Of a stretch of DNA of 58,753 nucleotides, positions 33,057 to 42,000 are shown in pieces. Source of the stretch: an uncultured Actinomycetes bacterium. Its GTDB lineage: Bacteria > Actinomycetota > Acidimicrobiia > Acidimicrobiales > SZUA-35. The first letter of the stretch is position 1. Every line of letters starts with the position of its first letter. Under the pieces are notes generated by a model. The model searched no databases. It was not told where the DNA came from and saw only the letters and a list, made by a program, of their open reading frames with translations. The position numbers and the translations under genes were made by a program. The stretch is taken from contig CADEDH010000042.1 in assembly GCA_902826025.1 (NCBI GenBank), forward strand, positions 1 to 58,753, written 5' to 3'.

Positions 33057-35822
33057 CTATGCACCACGCCCTGGGCCGGACGGCCCGGTGACGGCGTCGG
33101 ACTTGCGCCGTCCGGTCGGGCCGGAGCTCAGCTCTCCGGGGGGCTGGGGGCGACCGTAGAGGTAGCCCTGGAGCTCGTCGGTGCCCATCCCAGCCAGAGC
33201 CACGGCCTGATCGGGTGTCTCGATCCCCTCGGCCGTGATCGTCGCCCCCAGCAGATGCCCGGTGTCGATGATCAGCTTCACCAGAGAGGCGGCCGACAGG
33301 TCGCTGGTGTAGCTCCGGTCGATCTTCAAGATGTCGATGGGGAGGCTCTTGAGGTGGGCCAGCGACGTGTAGCCGGTGCCGAAATCGTCGATGGCCACCC
33401 GGATGCCGTGGTCCCGGAGTACCTGGAGTTTCACCGCCGCCGACCCCAGATCTTCGAGCAGCGCACTCTCGGTGATCTCCACGATCAGGAGAGAAGGGTC
33501 GACCCCGTTGTCCCACAGGGGCGACAGGATGTCGTCGACCAGGTCGGGGGAGGCCAGGTGCCGGCCCGAGATGTTCACGCTCACCGGCAGGCCGGGAAAC
33601 AGGTCTTGAGCCTGCCAGGCCGCCAGCTGGCGGGCCGCCGCCCCCACCACCCACTGGTCGAGGGCGATGATGAGGTCGCTGCGCTCGGCCACCGGGATGA
33701 ACAGATCGGGTGGCATCATCCCGAGACCCGGTCGGTTCCACCGGATGAGGGCCTCGAAACCACGCAGGGTCTCCGAGTCGGCGTCGATGATCGGTTGGTA
33801 GTAGAGGACGAACTCGAGCTCGTCGATCGCCTGACGGAGGGCCCGTTCCAGGTCGGCCCGCTCCACCACGGCCGTGCGGAGCTCGTCGTCGCAGATCTCC
33901 ACCCGGGCCCGCCCCTCGGCCTTGGCCTTGTAGACGGCCAGGTCGGCGTCGCGCAGGAGGTCGGCGCTGTCGACGTCACCACCCTCGGGACCGGGGCCGC
34001 CGTGGGCGTCGATGCTGTCGCTGAGGGCGATGCCGATGCTGGCCTTCACCGTTACGGTGCCCTGGTCTATCGGCATCGGCTCGCCCAACGCCGACAGCAG
34101 CCGCTCGGCCAAGGCCACCGCCTCGTCGATGCCGGCCACCGGCTCGGCGATCACCAGGAACTCGTCGCCCCCCAGCCGGCCCACGTGGTCGCCGTCGCGC
34201 ACGGTGTTCACCAGACGTTGGGCCGTGGCCCGCAACACCAGATCACCGGCATGATGGCCGTAGGTGTCGTTGATGTCCTTGAAACCGTCGAGGTCGATGA
34301 ACAGCACCGCCAGCTGGCTGCCCGACCGCCGCACCCGGGACATGCCCCGGCGGAGCTGGGCCAGCGAGGCGTTGCGGTTGGCGATCTGGGTGAGGCCGTC
34401 GTGGGTGGCCTCGTGCGTCATGCGCCGACGGAACTCCTCGCGCTCCTGGAGCGACGAGGCCAGGGCCTCAACCGCCTCCTGGAGCGACGCACCGAGCTGG
34501 CCGGTGGTCGTCCGCTTCAGCACCGGGTGGTCGAGGTCGCCCTCGGCCAGCGCTTCGGCCTGCTGCTCGGCCAGCTCCAGGTGGGCGGCGGCGGCGTCCA
34601 TGGCCCGCCCGGCGGCCCGGATCTCCACCGAGCCCGGGGCGTCGCCGAAGCGGGCCCGGGAATCGCCGGCGCTGATCCGTTCGGCCACTTCGGCCAGGCG
34701 CCGCACCGGGCCCACGATCGCACGGGTGGCCCACGCCGCCAGGAGCAGGGACAGCGCAGCCAGGGCGGCGGCCGAGGCCAGGGCGCGGTCGACCTGGCGC
34801 TGCGCGTCGGTGCTGACGGCCGAGCTGGCACCGAGGGCGTCATCCCCTGATGCGTTCACCAGGTCGAAGTAGAGAGCGGTGCTCTGCTGGCTGGCTCGGA
34901 ACATGGTGACCGTGCCGTCGAGGCCGCCGGCGGTGAGCCGGGCCATCACGTCGTCTTTCACGTCCGAGCCGGTGGCCTGGGCTTGCAGGATGAGCGTGTC
35001 GACCGAAGCGTCGAACGCCGTCACGTCGGGCGAGGCGTCGATGGTGTCCATGACGCTCCGGGCCCGGGAGCCGGGGCCAGCGATCCGGCGGATGTTGGCG
35101 TCGGCGATGGTTCGCAGACGCTGCTCGCCCAGCAGCACTGTCAGGTCCGAGTTGAGGTCCTGCGACGAGAACTGGATACCGAAGAACGAGGTGAACTCGG
35201 CGGCGATCGACTCCTGGGCGGTGGTGGCCGCCTCCAGTACCCGCAGGGTCCGGATCAGATTTTGCCCTCCCCGCATCCGGCCCGCCGTTTCGGTGAGCTC
35301 ATCGATGACGAGTTGCCCCCGGGCCGCCACGTCGGTCGAGATCACGTTGTACTCGCGGCCGATGGCGAACAGGGTGCCCTCGGGGGCCGGTGTGGCCCGG
35401 GCCACGATCAGCTGCTGGGCCACGTCATCGAGGCCGAGCGCGGCCACCAGGCGGTCGACATCGGCGACGGCCCGGGTCAGCTCAGCCGGGATGTCGACGC
35501 CGGACATCTGGTAGGAGAGCTCGGGGGGTACCCCGATGAGCCGGATCGCCGCCATCGCCGCCGACCAGTTCCGCTCGTCCTGCAGGCGGGACTTGAGCTC
35601 GGTGAGCAGGGCCAGGCGGGCTACCGCCGCATCCACCGACTCGGCCTGGGCCCGGGCGGCCCGGGCCTCGCTCACGTCAGCGACGGCGAACCAGGCCACC
35701 CCTGAAAGGGGGAAGATGGCGAGCGCCAGCAGGACGGCGCTGATGTGGTAGCGGAACGCCGGCCGGTACAGCCGGCGCCCAGTCGGCCGGCAGTCGCTCG
35801 TGGTGGCAGGAGTGGTGGTCAT
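33057..35822 (-). CDS. Membrane GGDEF-EAL protein (c-di-GMP turnover)
   Basis: A 921-residue membrane protein. A helix at about 28-48, an extracytoplasmic helical sensor (about 55-330, LKSRLQDERNWSAAMAAIRLI, resembling a nitrate/nitrite-sensing NIT domain) and a second helix lead into HAMP. Then come a GGDEF domain with intact GGDEF (RLGGDEFLVI) and an EAL domain with intact FEALIRW, NISGRHL, ITESALL and DDFGTGYTSL. Both cyclase and phosphodiesterase sites look competent, so the protein may be bifunctional. The chosen start is the ATG at 35822, just ahead of the first helix; 36 upstream codons look non-coding. It is upstream of the chemoreceptor gene in the same transcript and divergent from a small lipoprotein gene. 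Confidence 0.93.
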   Translation of the reverse strand: MTTTPATTSDCRPTGRRLYRPAFRYHISAVLLALAIFPLSGVAWFAVADVSEARAARAQAESVDAAVARLALLTELKSRLQDERNWSAAMAAIRLIGVPPELSYQMSGVDIPAELTRAVADVDRLVAALGLDDVAQQLIVARATPAPEGTLFAIGREYNVISTDVAARGQLVIDELTETAGRMRGGQNLIRTLRVLEAATTAQESIAAEFTSFFGIQFSSQDLNSDLTVLLGEQRLRTIADANIRRIAGPGSRARSVMDTIDASPDVTAFDASVDTLILQAQATGSDVKDDVMARLTAGGLDGTVTMFRASQQSTALYFDLVNASGDDALGASSAVSTDAQRQVDRALASAAALAALSLLLAAWATRAIVGPVRRLAEVAERISAGDSRARFGDAPGSVEIRAAGRAMDAAAAHLELAEQQAEALAEGDLDHPVLKRTTTGQLGASLQEAVEALASSLQEREEFRRRMTHEATHDGLTQIANRNASLAQLRRGMSRVRRSGSQLAVLFIDLDGFKDINDTYGHHAGDLVLRATAQRLVNTVRDGDHVGRLGGDEFLVIAEPVAGIDEAVALAERLLSALGEPMPIDQGTVTVKASIGIALSDSIDAHGGPGPEGGDVDSADLLRDADLAVYKAKAEGRARVEICDDELRTAVVERADLERALRQAIDELEFVLYYQPIIDADSETLRGFEALIRWNRPGLGMMPPDLFIPVAERSDLIIALDQWVVGAAARQLAAWQAQDLFPGLPVSVNISGRHLASPDLVDDILSPLWDNGVDPSLLIVEITESALLEDLGSAAVKLQVLRDHGIRVAIDDFGTGYTSLAHLKSLPIDILKIDRSYTSDLSAASLVKLIIDTGHLLGATITAEGIETPDQAVALAGMGTDELQGYLYGRPQPPGELSSGPTGRRKSDAVTGPSGPGRGA

Positions 35823-35937
35823 AGGTGGGTTCCCGGCAGGGTTCGACCACCGGCATCGGAACGTTCGGGTTTGAGGTTGAGCGGCCGCGGCCCACGATTT
35901 CCTAAAGGCGACGCCGAGGCGGTTCGACAAACCCGGT

Positions 35938-36459
35938 ATGCGTCACCCCCTTCGCTCTCTGGCCGCCCTCTCGCTGCTCACCCTCGGGGCGTGCGGTTCT
36001 GGCTCGGCCACCGATGCCGCCGGAGCACCGGAGTCGGTACCCTTCGCCTCCACCAGCACCTCGGCGGCCCCCGTCACCACCCCGTCGACCGCCGCCGCCC
36101 CCGCGCCGGCGTCGGCCCCCGATCCGGCGGACACGGTCCCGGCCGGCACCGGTGCCCCGTCTGGCGCCGACCCCGCCGCCGGTAGCGACGAGATGAATGC
36201 CGCCCTCATCACCTCCCTGCTCAGCACCGACGAGGGCCGGCTCATGGTGGCCGGGATGATGGCCCAGGAGACGGGGATCACCGAAGAGCAGGCCGTCTGC
36301 TTCCTGGAGAACGTCGACCCCACAACGATGTTGTCGATGTCCGAGCTGAGTGCCAGCGGGGCCACCCCCGACCCGGCGGCCCTGCCCCCCGAGATCCTCG
36401 ACGACCTGATGGGCGCCGTGTCGTCCTGCGGGATCGCCCCCGACAGCCTGCTGGGCTGA
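35938..36459 (+). CDS. Small lipoprotein of unknown function
   Basis: A 173-residue exported protein. The signal peptide ends in a good lipobox (LTLGAC). A long Ala/Pro/Ser/Thr linker (about 25-83) leads to a small helical C-terminal domain (about 84-173) containing ALITSLLSTDEGRLMVAGMM, ITEEQAVCFLENVD and DDLMGAVSSCGI. The two Cys of the domain probably form a disulfide. Similar helical lipoproteins with a paired Cys are common in acidimicrobial genomes, without known function. It is divergent from the GGDEF-EAL gene (115-base gap) and may share its regulation. Confidence 0.75.
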   Translation: MRHPLRSLAALSLLTLGACGSGSATDAAGAPESVPFASTSTSAAPVTTPSTAAAPAPASAPDPADTVPAGTGAPSGADPAAGSDEMNAALITSLLSTDEGRLMVAGMMAQETGITEEQAVCFLENVDPTTMLSMSELSASGATPDPAALPPEILDDLMGAVSSCGIAPDSLLG

Positions 36460-36542
36460 AACTGCCGGCTGACGATTTCCTCAGGCTGCTGCTTACCCCG
36501 AGCGGCTCCCGCCGCATCCCGGGATCCGGCTCCTGCCTCGAG

Positions 36543-37118
36543 CTACTTCTTCGAGCCCTTTGCCGACACCAGCTGGGTGAGCAGGGTTTCGATGTGGTCG
36601 AGCCGCTCGCTCAGTGCGGCCACTGCCGACCCGTTGGCGGCGCCGTTGGCGGCGGCCGGGGCGGCACCATCGGACTCGGCGCACAGGGCCGAGTAGCAGC
36701 CGTGCAGTAGGCGGCCCGAGTCTCGCTCCTCGGCGATGTAGCGGCCGAGGAGGGCGCCGGTCTGGATATCAATCGAGACGTCGTTGAACATGGTGGAGAA
36801 GATGTCGCCCTGCTCCACCCCTCGGCCCGCCTGGAGGCGCTCGAACTTCTCCCGGTCGCTCAGCTCGGTGGACGTGGCGATCGACATCTTCTCGTCGAGC
36901 TTGGGATCGGAACGGGGCTGGAGGTCGAAGCCCAGCTCGCACATCCGCTTGGCGAAGGCTTTGGCGTGCTCGCCCTCCCGGAGGGCGACGGTGGCGATCA
37001 CCTGGCGGACATCGTCTCGTGAGGTGGTGGCGGCCCAGGCACCGAGATAGCACTCGGCGTCACCTTCGGCGTTGGCGATGGCGTTCAGCAGGCCCAGGTA
37101 CGTCGGCTTGTCGGTCAT
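36543..37118 (-). CDS. Ferritin-like diiron protein
   Basis: A 191-residue protein. The four-helix bundle has a first ligand set Glu18 and E48-x-x-H51 (REGEH), typical of rubrerythrin-like proteins. In the second pair of helices the expected E-x-x-H is replaced by SIDIQTGALLGRYIAEERD (Glu130/Glu131), so the iron site is unusual. An Ala/Asn/Gly linker (about 150-165) leads to a short C-terminal coiled-coil (LSERLDHIETLLTQLV) that could drive oligomerisation. Possible roles are peroxide or iron handling. It is alone, between a lipoprotein gene and a DUF72 gene. Confidence 0.8.
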   Translation of the reverse strand: MTDKPTYLGLLNAIANAEGDAECYLGAWAATTSRDDVRQVIATVALREGEHAKAFAKRMCELGFDLQPRSDPKLDEKMSIATSTELSDREKFERLQAGRGVEQGDIFSTMFNDVSIDIQTGALLGRYIAEERDSGRLLHGCYSALCAESDGAAPAAANGAANGSAVAALSERLDHIETLLTQLVSAKGSKK

Positions 37119-37211
37119 GGCGACAGTCTTGTCCGGGCAGCGACGCCCGGCAACGCCTGCGACCAGATTCCGGAAACCGGCTGGTTCAGTAGGGTGGTGC
37201 GGAAGGACGTT

Positions 37212-38093
37212 TCAGAACAGGGTGGCGGGGGACGGGCGGCGGGGTTCGGGCAGGGGAGCGAGGCCCGGCACCATGGCCGCCACGTCCTGGTGGAAGCGTC
37301 GGGCCAGCGGCGGGGCGTCGATGTTGTCGGGGGTGTGGATGAAGAACAGCGGCCGCCGGCCCTCGGCCAGCCAGCCAGCCACCACCGGCAACCACGGCCG
37401 CCACCCTCGGGCCGTGGCCTCGGGATCGTCGCGGCCGATGTAGCGGACGACCGGGCGGTCGGTGAGCGCCTCGGTACGCCGGGGCAGCCGGGGCTTGGAG
37501 GTCCACGCCTCCCGTTCCGCCTGGTCGGTGGGGGGAGTGGCGAACAGGGTGACCGTGTCGAACCCCACCCACTCGGCGTCGTGGCGGGCCAGCACCCGCT
37601 CCAGGGCCCGGGCGACGGCCGGCCGGTGGAAGAAATCGGGGTGGCGGACTTCCACCGCCCACCGGTGGCTGGCCGGCGCCTCGGCCAGGAAACGGGACAG
37701 ATCGCCGAGCTGGGGTGGGCCGAACGACGCCGGCAGCTGCGCCGTGACCGGGTCGGCCCGCTCGCCCAGGGGGGCCAGCAGCCGGCAGAAAGCCGCTGTC
37801 TCGTCGGCTGCCTCCCGGAGCCGCCGGTCATGGGTGACGGTGCGGGGCAGCTTGAAGGCGAAACGGAAACCGGGCGGGGCCTGCTCGGCCCACGAGGCCA
37901 CGGTGGCCGCCGCCGGGGCACCGTAGAAGGTGGTATTGCCCTCCACCGCGTTGCACCAGGTGGCGTAGGCCGCCAGCTGGTCGTTGCGGCTCAGACCGTC
38001 GGGCAGGTGACGGCCCCACCACGGCTTGTGGGCCCACATCGGGCAGCCGACGTGGAGCTCGGGAGCGACGACCAGGGGATGGTTTCTGCTCAC
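37212..38093 (-). CDS. DUF72 family protein
   Basis: A 293-residue TIM-barrel protein of the DUF72 family, whose function remains unclear. Typical features are LHVGCPMWAHKPWWGRHLP at the start, VEGNTTFYGAP, FRFAFKLPRTVTHDRRL, AVEVRHPDFF and the closing FIHTPDN. I take the GTG at 38093, which places the first strand near the N-terminus as in relatives; an ATG at 38138 would read through a hairpin. It follows the 38139-38591 gene on the same strand and may be cotranscribed if the hairpin between them is not fully efficient. Confidence 0.87.
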   Translation of the reverse strand: MSRNHPLVVAPELHVGCPMWAHKPWWGRHLPDGLSRNDQLAAYATWCNAVEGNTTFYGAPAAATVASWAEQAPPGFRFAFKLPRTVTHDRRLREAADETAAFCRLLAPLGERADPVTAQLPASFGPPQLGDLSRFLAEAPASHRWAVEVRHPDFFHRPAVARALERVLARHDAEWVGFDTVTLFATPPTDQAEREAWTSKPRLPRRTEALTDRPVVRYIGRDDPEATARGWRPWLPVVAGWLAEGRRPLFFIHTPDNIDAPPLARRFHQDVAAMVPGLAPLPEPRRPSPATLF

Positions 38094-38100
38094 CCCGGTG

Positions 38101-38159
38101 TTCGCCGAAGGCGAACCCGAGGCGCCCTCAGGGAGCACTTAGTCCTGTCCCAGGGCGCC
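38101..38159 (-). terminator. Hairpins between two minus-strand genes
   Basis: TTCGCC-GAA-GGCGAA (38101-38115) is a perfect small hairpin with the same GAA loop and stem sequence type as one in the 20636-20698 cluster. GGCGCCCT (38121-38128) also pairs with AGGGCGCC (38152-38159), enclosing the stop of the upstream gene. Confidence 0.5.
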
Positions 38160-38591
38160 CCAGGAGCCGGTGACCACCGGGGTGGTGGCCTCGGCCACCA
38201 CATGGCCGGCGTAGGCGAGGCGCACCTCGGCCGCGATGTGGTCGACCCACTCGGCGATGGGAACGGTGGAGCCACCCTGGTCGGTGTCCCACCAGTCCTG
38301 GGCCACGTCGAGGTCGGTGCGGTGCACGGCCCGCTCGGCCCGCCGGTGGTGGCGACCCTCGGCCATGACGAAGGAGGCCTCGACCTCCACCACGGGGGTG
38401 GCCCGGGGCATCACGTGAGCGTCGTGCTCGTCGACGGCCCGCACCACCACGTGCTCCGCCACTCGCTGGCCGATCGCCGGGTCGAACGGGGCGCAGGTCA
38501 CCACGAACTCCACCCGGAGGAGGCGGAGGCCGGGGCTGCCGGGCACGGGAACGACGGTGAGCACAGGATCGTGGATGGTGGGCACGGCCAA
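38139..38591 (-). CDS. Protein of unknown function
   Basis: A 150-residue soluble protein that I do not recognise. It opens with alternating strands (DPVLTVVPVPGSPGLRLLRVEFVV) and has a His/Asp/Glu-rich middle: VVVRAVDEHDAHVMP, VVEVEASFVMAEGRHHRR. The C-terminal half (DWWDTDQGGSTVPIAEWVDHIAAEVRLAYAGH) is helical. The pattern suggests a beta-sandwich domain with possible metal-binding His. It is divergent from the STAS gene, 97 bases apart. The stop (TAA) lies inside a GC-rich hairpin. Codon use matches neighbouring genes, which supports it being real. Confidence 0.6.
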   Translation of the reverse strand: MAVPTIHDPVLTVVPVPGSPGLRLLRVEFVVTCAPFDPAIGQRVAEHVVVRAVDEHDAHVMPRATPVVEVEASFVMAEGRHHRRAERAVHRTDLDVAQDWWDTDQGGSTVPIAEWVDHIAAEVRLAYAGHVVAEATTPVVTGSWGALGQD

Positions 38592-38688
38592 GACGATGCC
38601 ACGAAACCGGTCGATCTGGCACTCAGGTTTGGCTGGGTCCGGTGCCGGGTACCGAGCGGCGGGAATTCATGAAGGCCGTGTTTCGGAT

Positions 38689-39027
38689 ATGGCGATGAAC
38701 GGGGAGTCGGTGAGGGTACTGACAGCGCTGCGGGGACCCGTGGCCCGGGTTGGCGTGGCTGGTGAGATCGACGACGCAACCGTGGACCGGTTGATCGACA
38801 CCCTCGACGGGTTGTGCCAGGCGCCCCAGGAGCGGGTGGAACTCGACCTGTCGGCTGTCGGCTACCTGGGCTCGGCCGGGGTCCGGGCCTTGGCCCAGGC
38901 GGCGGACAACCCGGCCGGGGTGCCGGTGCGGGTGGTGGGGGCGTCCGAGATCGTGCGACGGGTGCTGGCCCTGACCGGGATCGACCGGTTGCTGACGGGC
39001 GGGCAGCCGGTATCGAGACCGCGGTGA
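38689..39027 (+). CDS. STAS-domain anti-sigma factor antagonist
   Basis: A 112-residue single-domain STAS protein: VARVGVAGEIDDATVDRLIDTL, VELDLSAVGYLGSAGVRALAQA and VRVVGASEIVRRVLALTGID. The Ser in LGSAGVRAL is at the position phosphorylated by RsbW-type kinases in SpoIIAA/RsbV proteins. It binds an anti-sigma kinase and frees the sigma factor when dephosphorylated. The next gene, 48 bases on, encodes a protein with both a PP2C phosphatase and an RsbW-like kinase domain, which are the expected partners. The start is the ATG at 38689; a second ATG follows two codons later. Confidence 0.88.
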   Translation: MAMNGESVRVLTALRGPVARVGVAGEIDDATVDRLIDTLDGLCQAPQERVELDLSAVGYLGSAGVRALAQAADNPAGVPVRVVGASEIVRRVLALTGIDRLLTGGQPVSRPR

Positions 39028-39075
39028 CCCGGGCCGAGCTGGCCGGTATCGGCCGATGCTGATGGCGGGAACCCG

Positions 39076-42000
39076 GTGACCTGGCCGGCCGTAGTCGAAG
39101 CGGGGGGAGAGGTGGGCCGCGATCTGGACCGGGTGGACTGGTCGGCCACGCCGCTCGGCCCCACCGACGGCTGGCCCGACAGCCTGCTCAACGTGCTGCG
39201 GGTGGTGGTGTCGTCCCGCTTCGCCATGTGGATGGCCTGGGGCCCCGAGCTCACCTTCTTCTGCAACGACGCCTACCGGCGCGACACGCTGGGCACCAAG
39301 TACCCGTGGGCCCTGGGGAGGCCGGCGTCGGAGGTGTGGGGCGAGATCTGGGACGACGTCGGGCCCCGGATCGCCTCGGTGCTGGACACCGGGGTGGCCA
39401 CCTGGGACGAGTCGCTTCGCCTGTTCCTGGAGCGCAGCGGCTATCGGGAGGAGACGTACCACACGTTCTCCTACAGCTCGCTGGCCGACGAGAGCGGGGC
39501 CACGGTTGGGATGTTGTGCGTGGTGGCCGAGGAGACCGACCGGGTGATCGCTGAGCGCCGCCTGCGCGCCCTACGGGACGTGGCCGCTGATCTGGCCGAG
39601 TCCACCACCGAAGTCGACGTCTACCAGCGTCTGGCCATTACCCTCGACCGCGACCGGGCCGACCTGCCCTTCACCCTCACCTACCTGTTCGACGGCGACG
39701 ACCCCACAGCGCCGGGGGCGAGGCTGGTGGCCAGCACCGGGCTGACGGCCCGGCAACGCGCCGGGCTGGCAACCGATGCGGCCGATCGGGGGTCGGGGTG
39801 GCCGGTGCCGGCGCCGGGCGGTGGCCCCCTGCCTGTGGCGGTCGAGCGGTTCCCCCCGGCGCTGCGCCGCCTCCTGCCCGAGCTGGGGGAGGTGGTACCG
39901 GGGCGGGCCGTGGTTGTGCCGTTGCGGGCCCGTCCCGAGGTGCGCCCGATCGGGCTCCTGGTGGCCGGGCTCACCCCGTTTCGGCCGCTCGACGAGGACA
40001 TTCTGTCGTTCGTCGGCCTTCTCACCGATCAGGTCGACGCCGCCGTCACCACGGTGCGCACCCTCGAGTCGGCCCGTCAGCGGGTGGAGGCCCTGGCCGA
40101 GCTGGACCGGGTGAAGAGCCAGTTCTTCGCCAATGTGAGTCATGAACTGCGGACACCGCTCACCCTCATACTCGGGCCGCTGGAACGACTGCGGGGCACG
40201 GTCACCACCTCCCTGCCGGCGCTGGCCCCCGACGTGGAGACGATGCACGGCAACGCGCTGCGCTTGAGCAAGCTGGTCACCGACGTGCTCGATTTCTCCC
40301 GCCTCCAGGCCGGCCGCCTGCTGCCGGCCCGGGAGCCGGTGGATCTCGCCGTCGTCACCCGGGACCTGGCCGAGATGTTCCGCTCGGCCATCGAGCACGC
40401 CGGGCTACGGTACGTCGTGTCGTGCGACGACGTGGGGCTGGTCACGCTCGACGCCTCCATGTGGGAGCGGATCGTGCTCAACCTGCTGTCGAACGCCCTG
40501 AAGTTCACGTTCGAGGGCGAGATCTGCGTGCGTCTCACGGGCGACGGGTCCACGGTGCGCCTGGCCGTGCAGGACACGGGGGCCGGTATCCCCGACCACG
40601 AGCTGCCCCGACTGTTCGAGCGGTTCCACCGGGTGGAGCGGAGCCGGGCCCGGTCCAGCGAGGGCAGCGGGATCGGACTGGCCCTGGTGGCCGAGCTGGT
40701 GGGGTTGCACGCCGGCCAGGTGGAGGCCGACAGCACGCTCGACGTCGGCTCGACCTTCACCGTGACCCTGCCGGTGGGGGCGGCCTCGTCCCCGGCGGCC
40801 GACGCCGGGCCGGTACCGGGGCGGGCGGCTTCGGGAATCACGCCCGCCGCCTTCCTGGCCGAAGCGGCCCGGTGGACGGGCGCCGACGGGGTAGGCCCCG
40901 ATTCCCCGGTGGCGGCCCTGGCGGCGGCGGGGGCTCCGGAGCCGGCCCCAGCAGCGGGGGCGGAGGGTACGATCCTGGTGGTCGACGACAACGCCGACAT
41001 GCGGGCCTACCTGGGCCGCCTCCTGACCCCCCGTTTCATCGTTCGCACCGCAGTGGACGGGGGCGACGCCTTCGACCAGATCCAGACCCGCCGGCCGGAC
41101 CTGGTGGTGTCCGACGTGATGATGCCCAACGTCGACGGGGTGGAGTTGGTGCGCCGCATCCGCGACGAGCCCGAGCTGGCCGATCTCCCGGTGATCCTGC
41201 TCACGGCGGCGGCCAGCACCGAGGCGGCGGCCGAAGGGTTCGACGTCGGTGCCGACGACTACCTGGTGAAGCCGTTCACGGCCGAGAACCTGCTGTTGCG
41301 GGTGACGGCCCGGATCGCGGCCGGCCACGACCGCCGGCGCCGGATGGCGCTGGGCGACCTGCGAGGTGCGCTGGGCTCGGCCACCACAGCCGACCAGGTG
41401 CTGGCGGCGACCGACACGTTCCTGCAGGGCCAGCTCGGCGTCGACATCAGTGGGTTGGCGCTGGTGGAGGACCGCAAGGGCGCCGTGCGTCTGTGGCACC
41501 GGCCCGGGCTGCGGGCCGGGGTGGGGGAGCGGTACCGGTCGGGAACGATCGCCACCCCCGCCCCCGCTTTCGCCGCCATACGTACCGGTGAGGCGGTGGT
41601 GGTGGCCGACCGGGAGGCGATGGCCGAACGGTTCCCCGACATCCGGGCCGACATGGCGGCGGCCGGGATCCAGGCGGCGGCGGTGCTGCCCCTGCGCACG
41701 GCCACCGGTGCGGTGCGGGGCAGCGTGGCTGCCTACTGGTCGGCGTCCCGGCTGCTCACCGAGCACGAGGTGGACCTGTTTACCGACGCCGCCGGCGTGG
41801 TGGCCGAGGCCGTCGACCGCATCGCCGTCAACGACCAGGAGCACCGGTTCCTGGTGGAATTCCAGGAACGGCTGTTGGAGATCGACCACCGGTCCACCGA
41901 GTCGGTGGTGACCGTGCTCTACCAGCCGGCCCGCAACTCGTTGGTGGGCGGCGACTGGTACGACGTGATCACGTTGGCCGACGGATCGGTGGGAATCACG

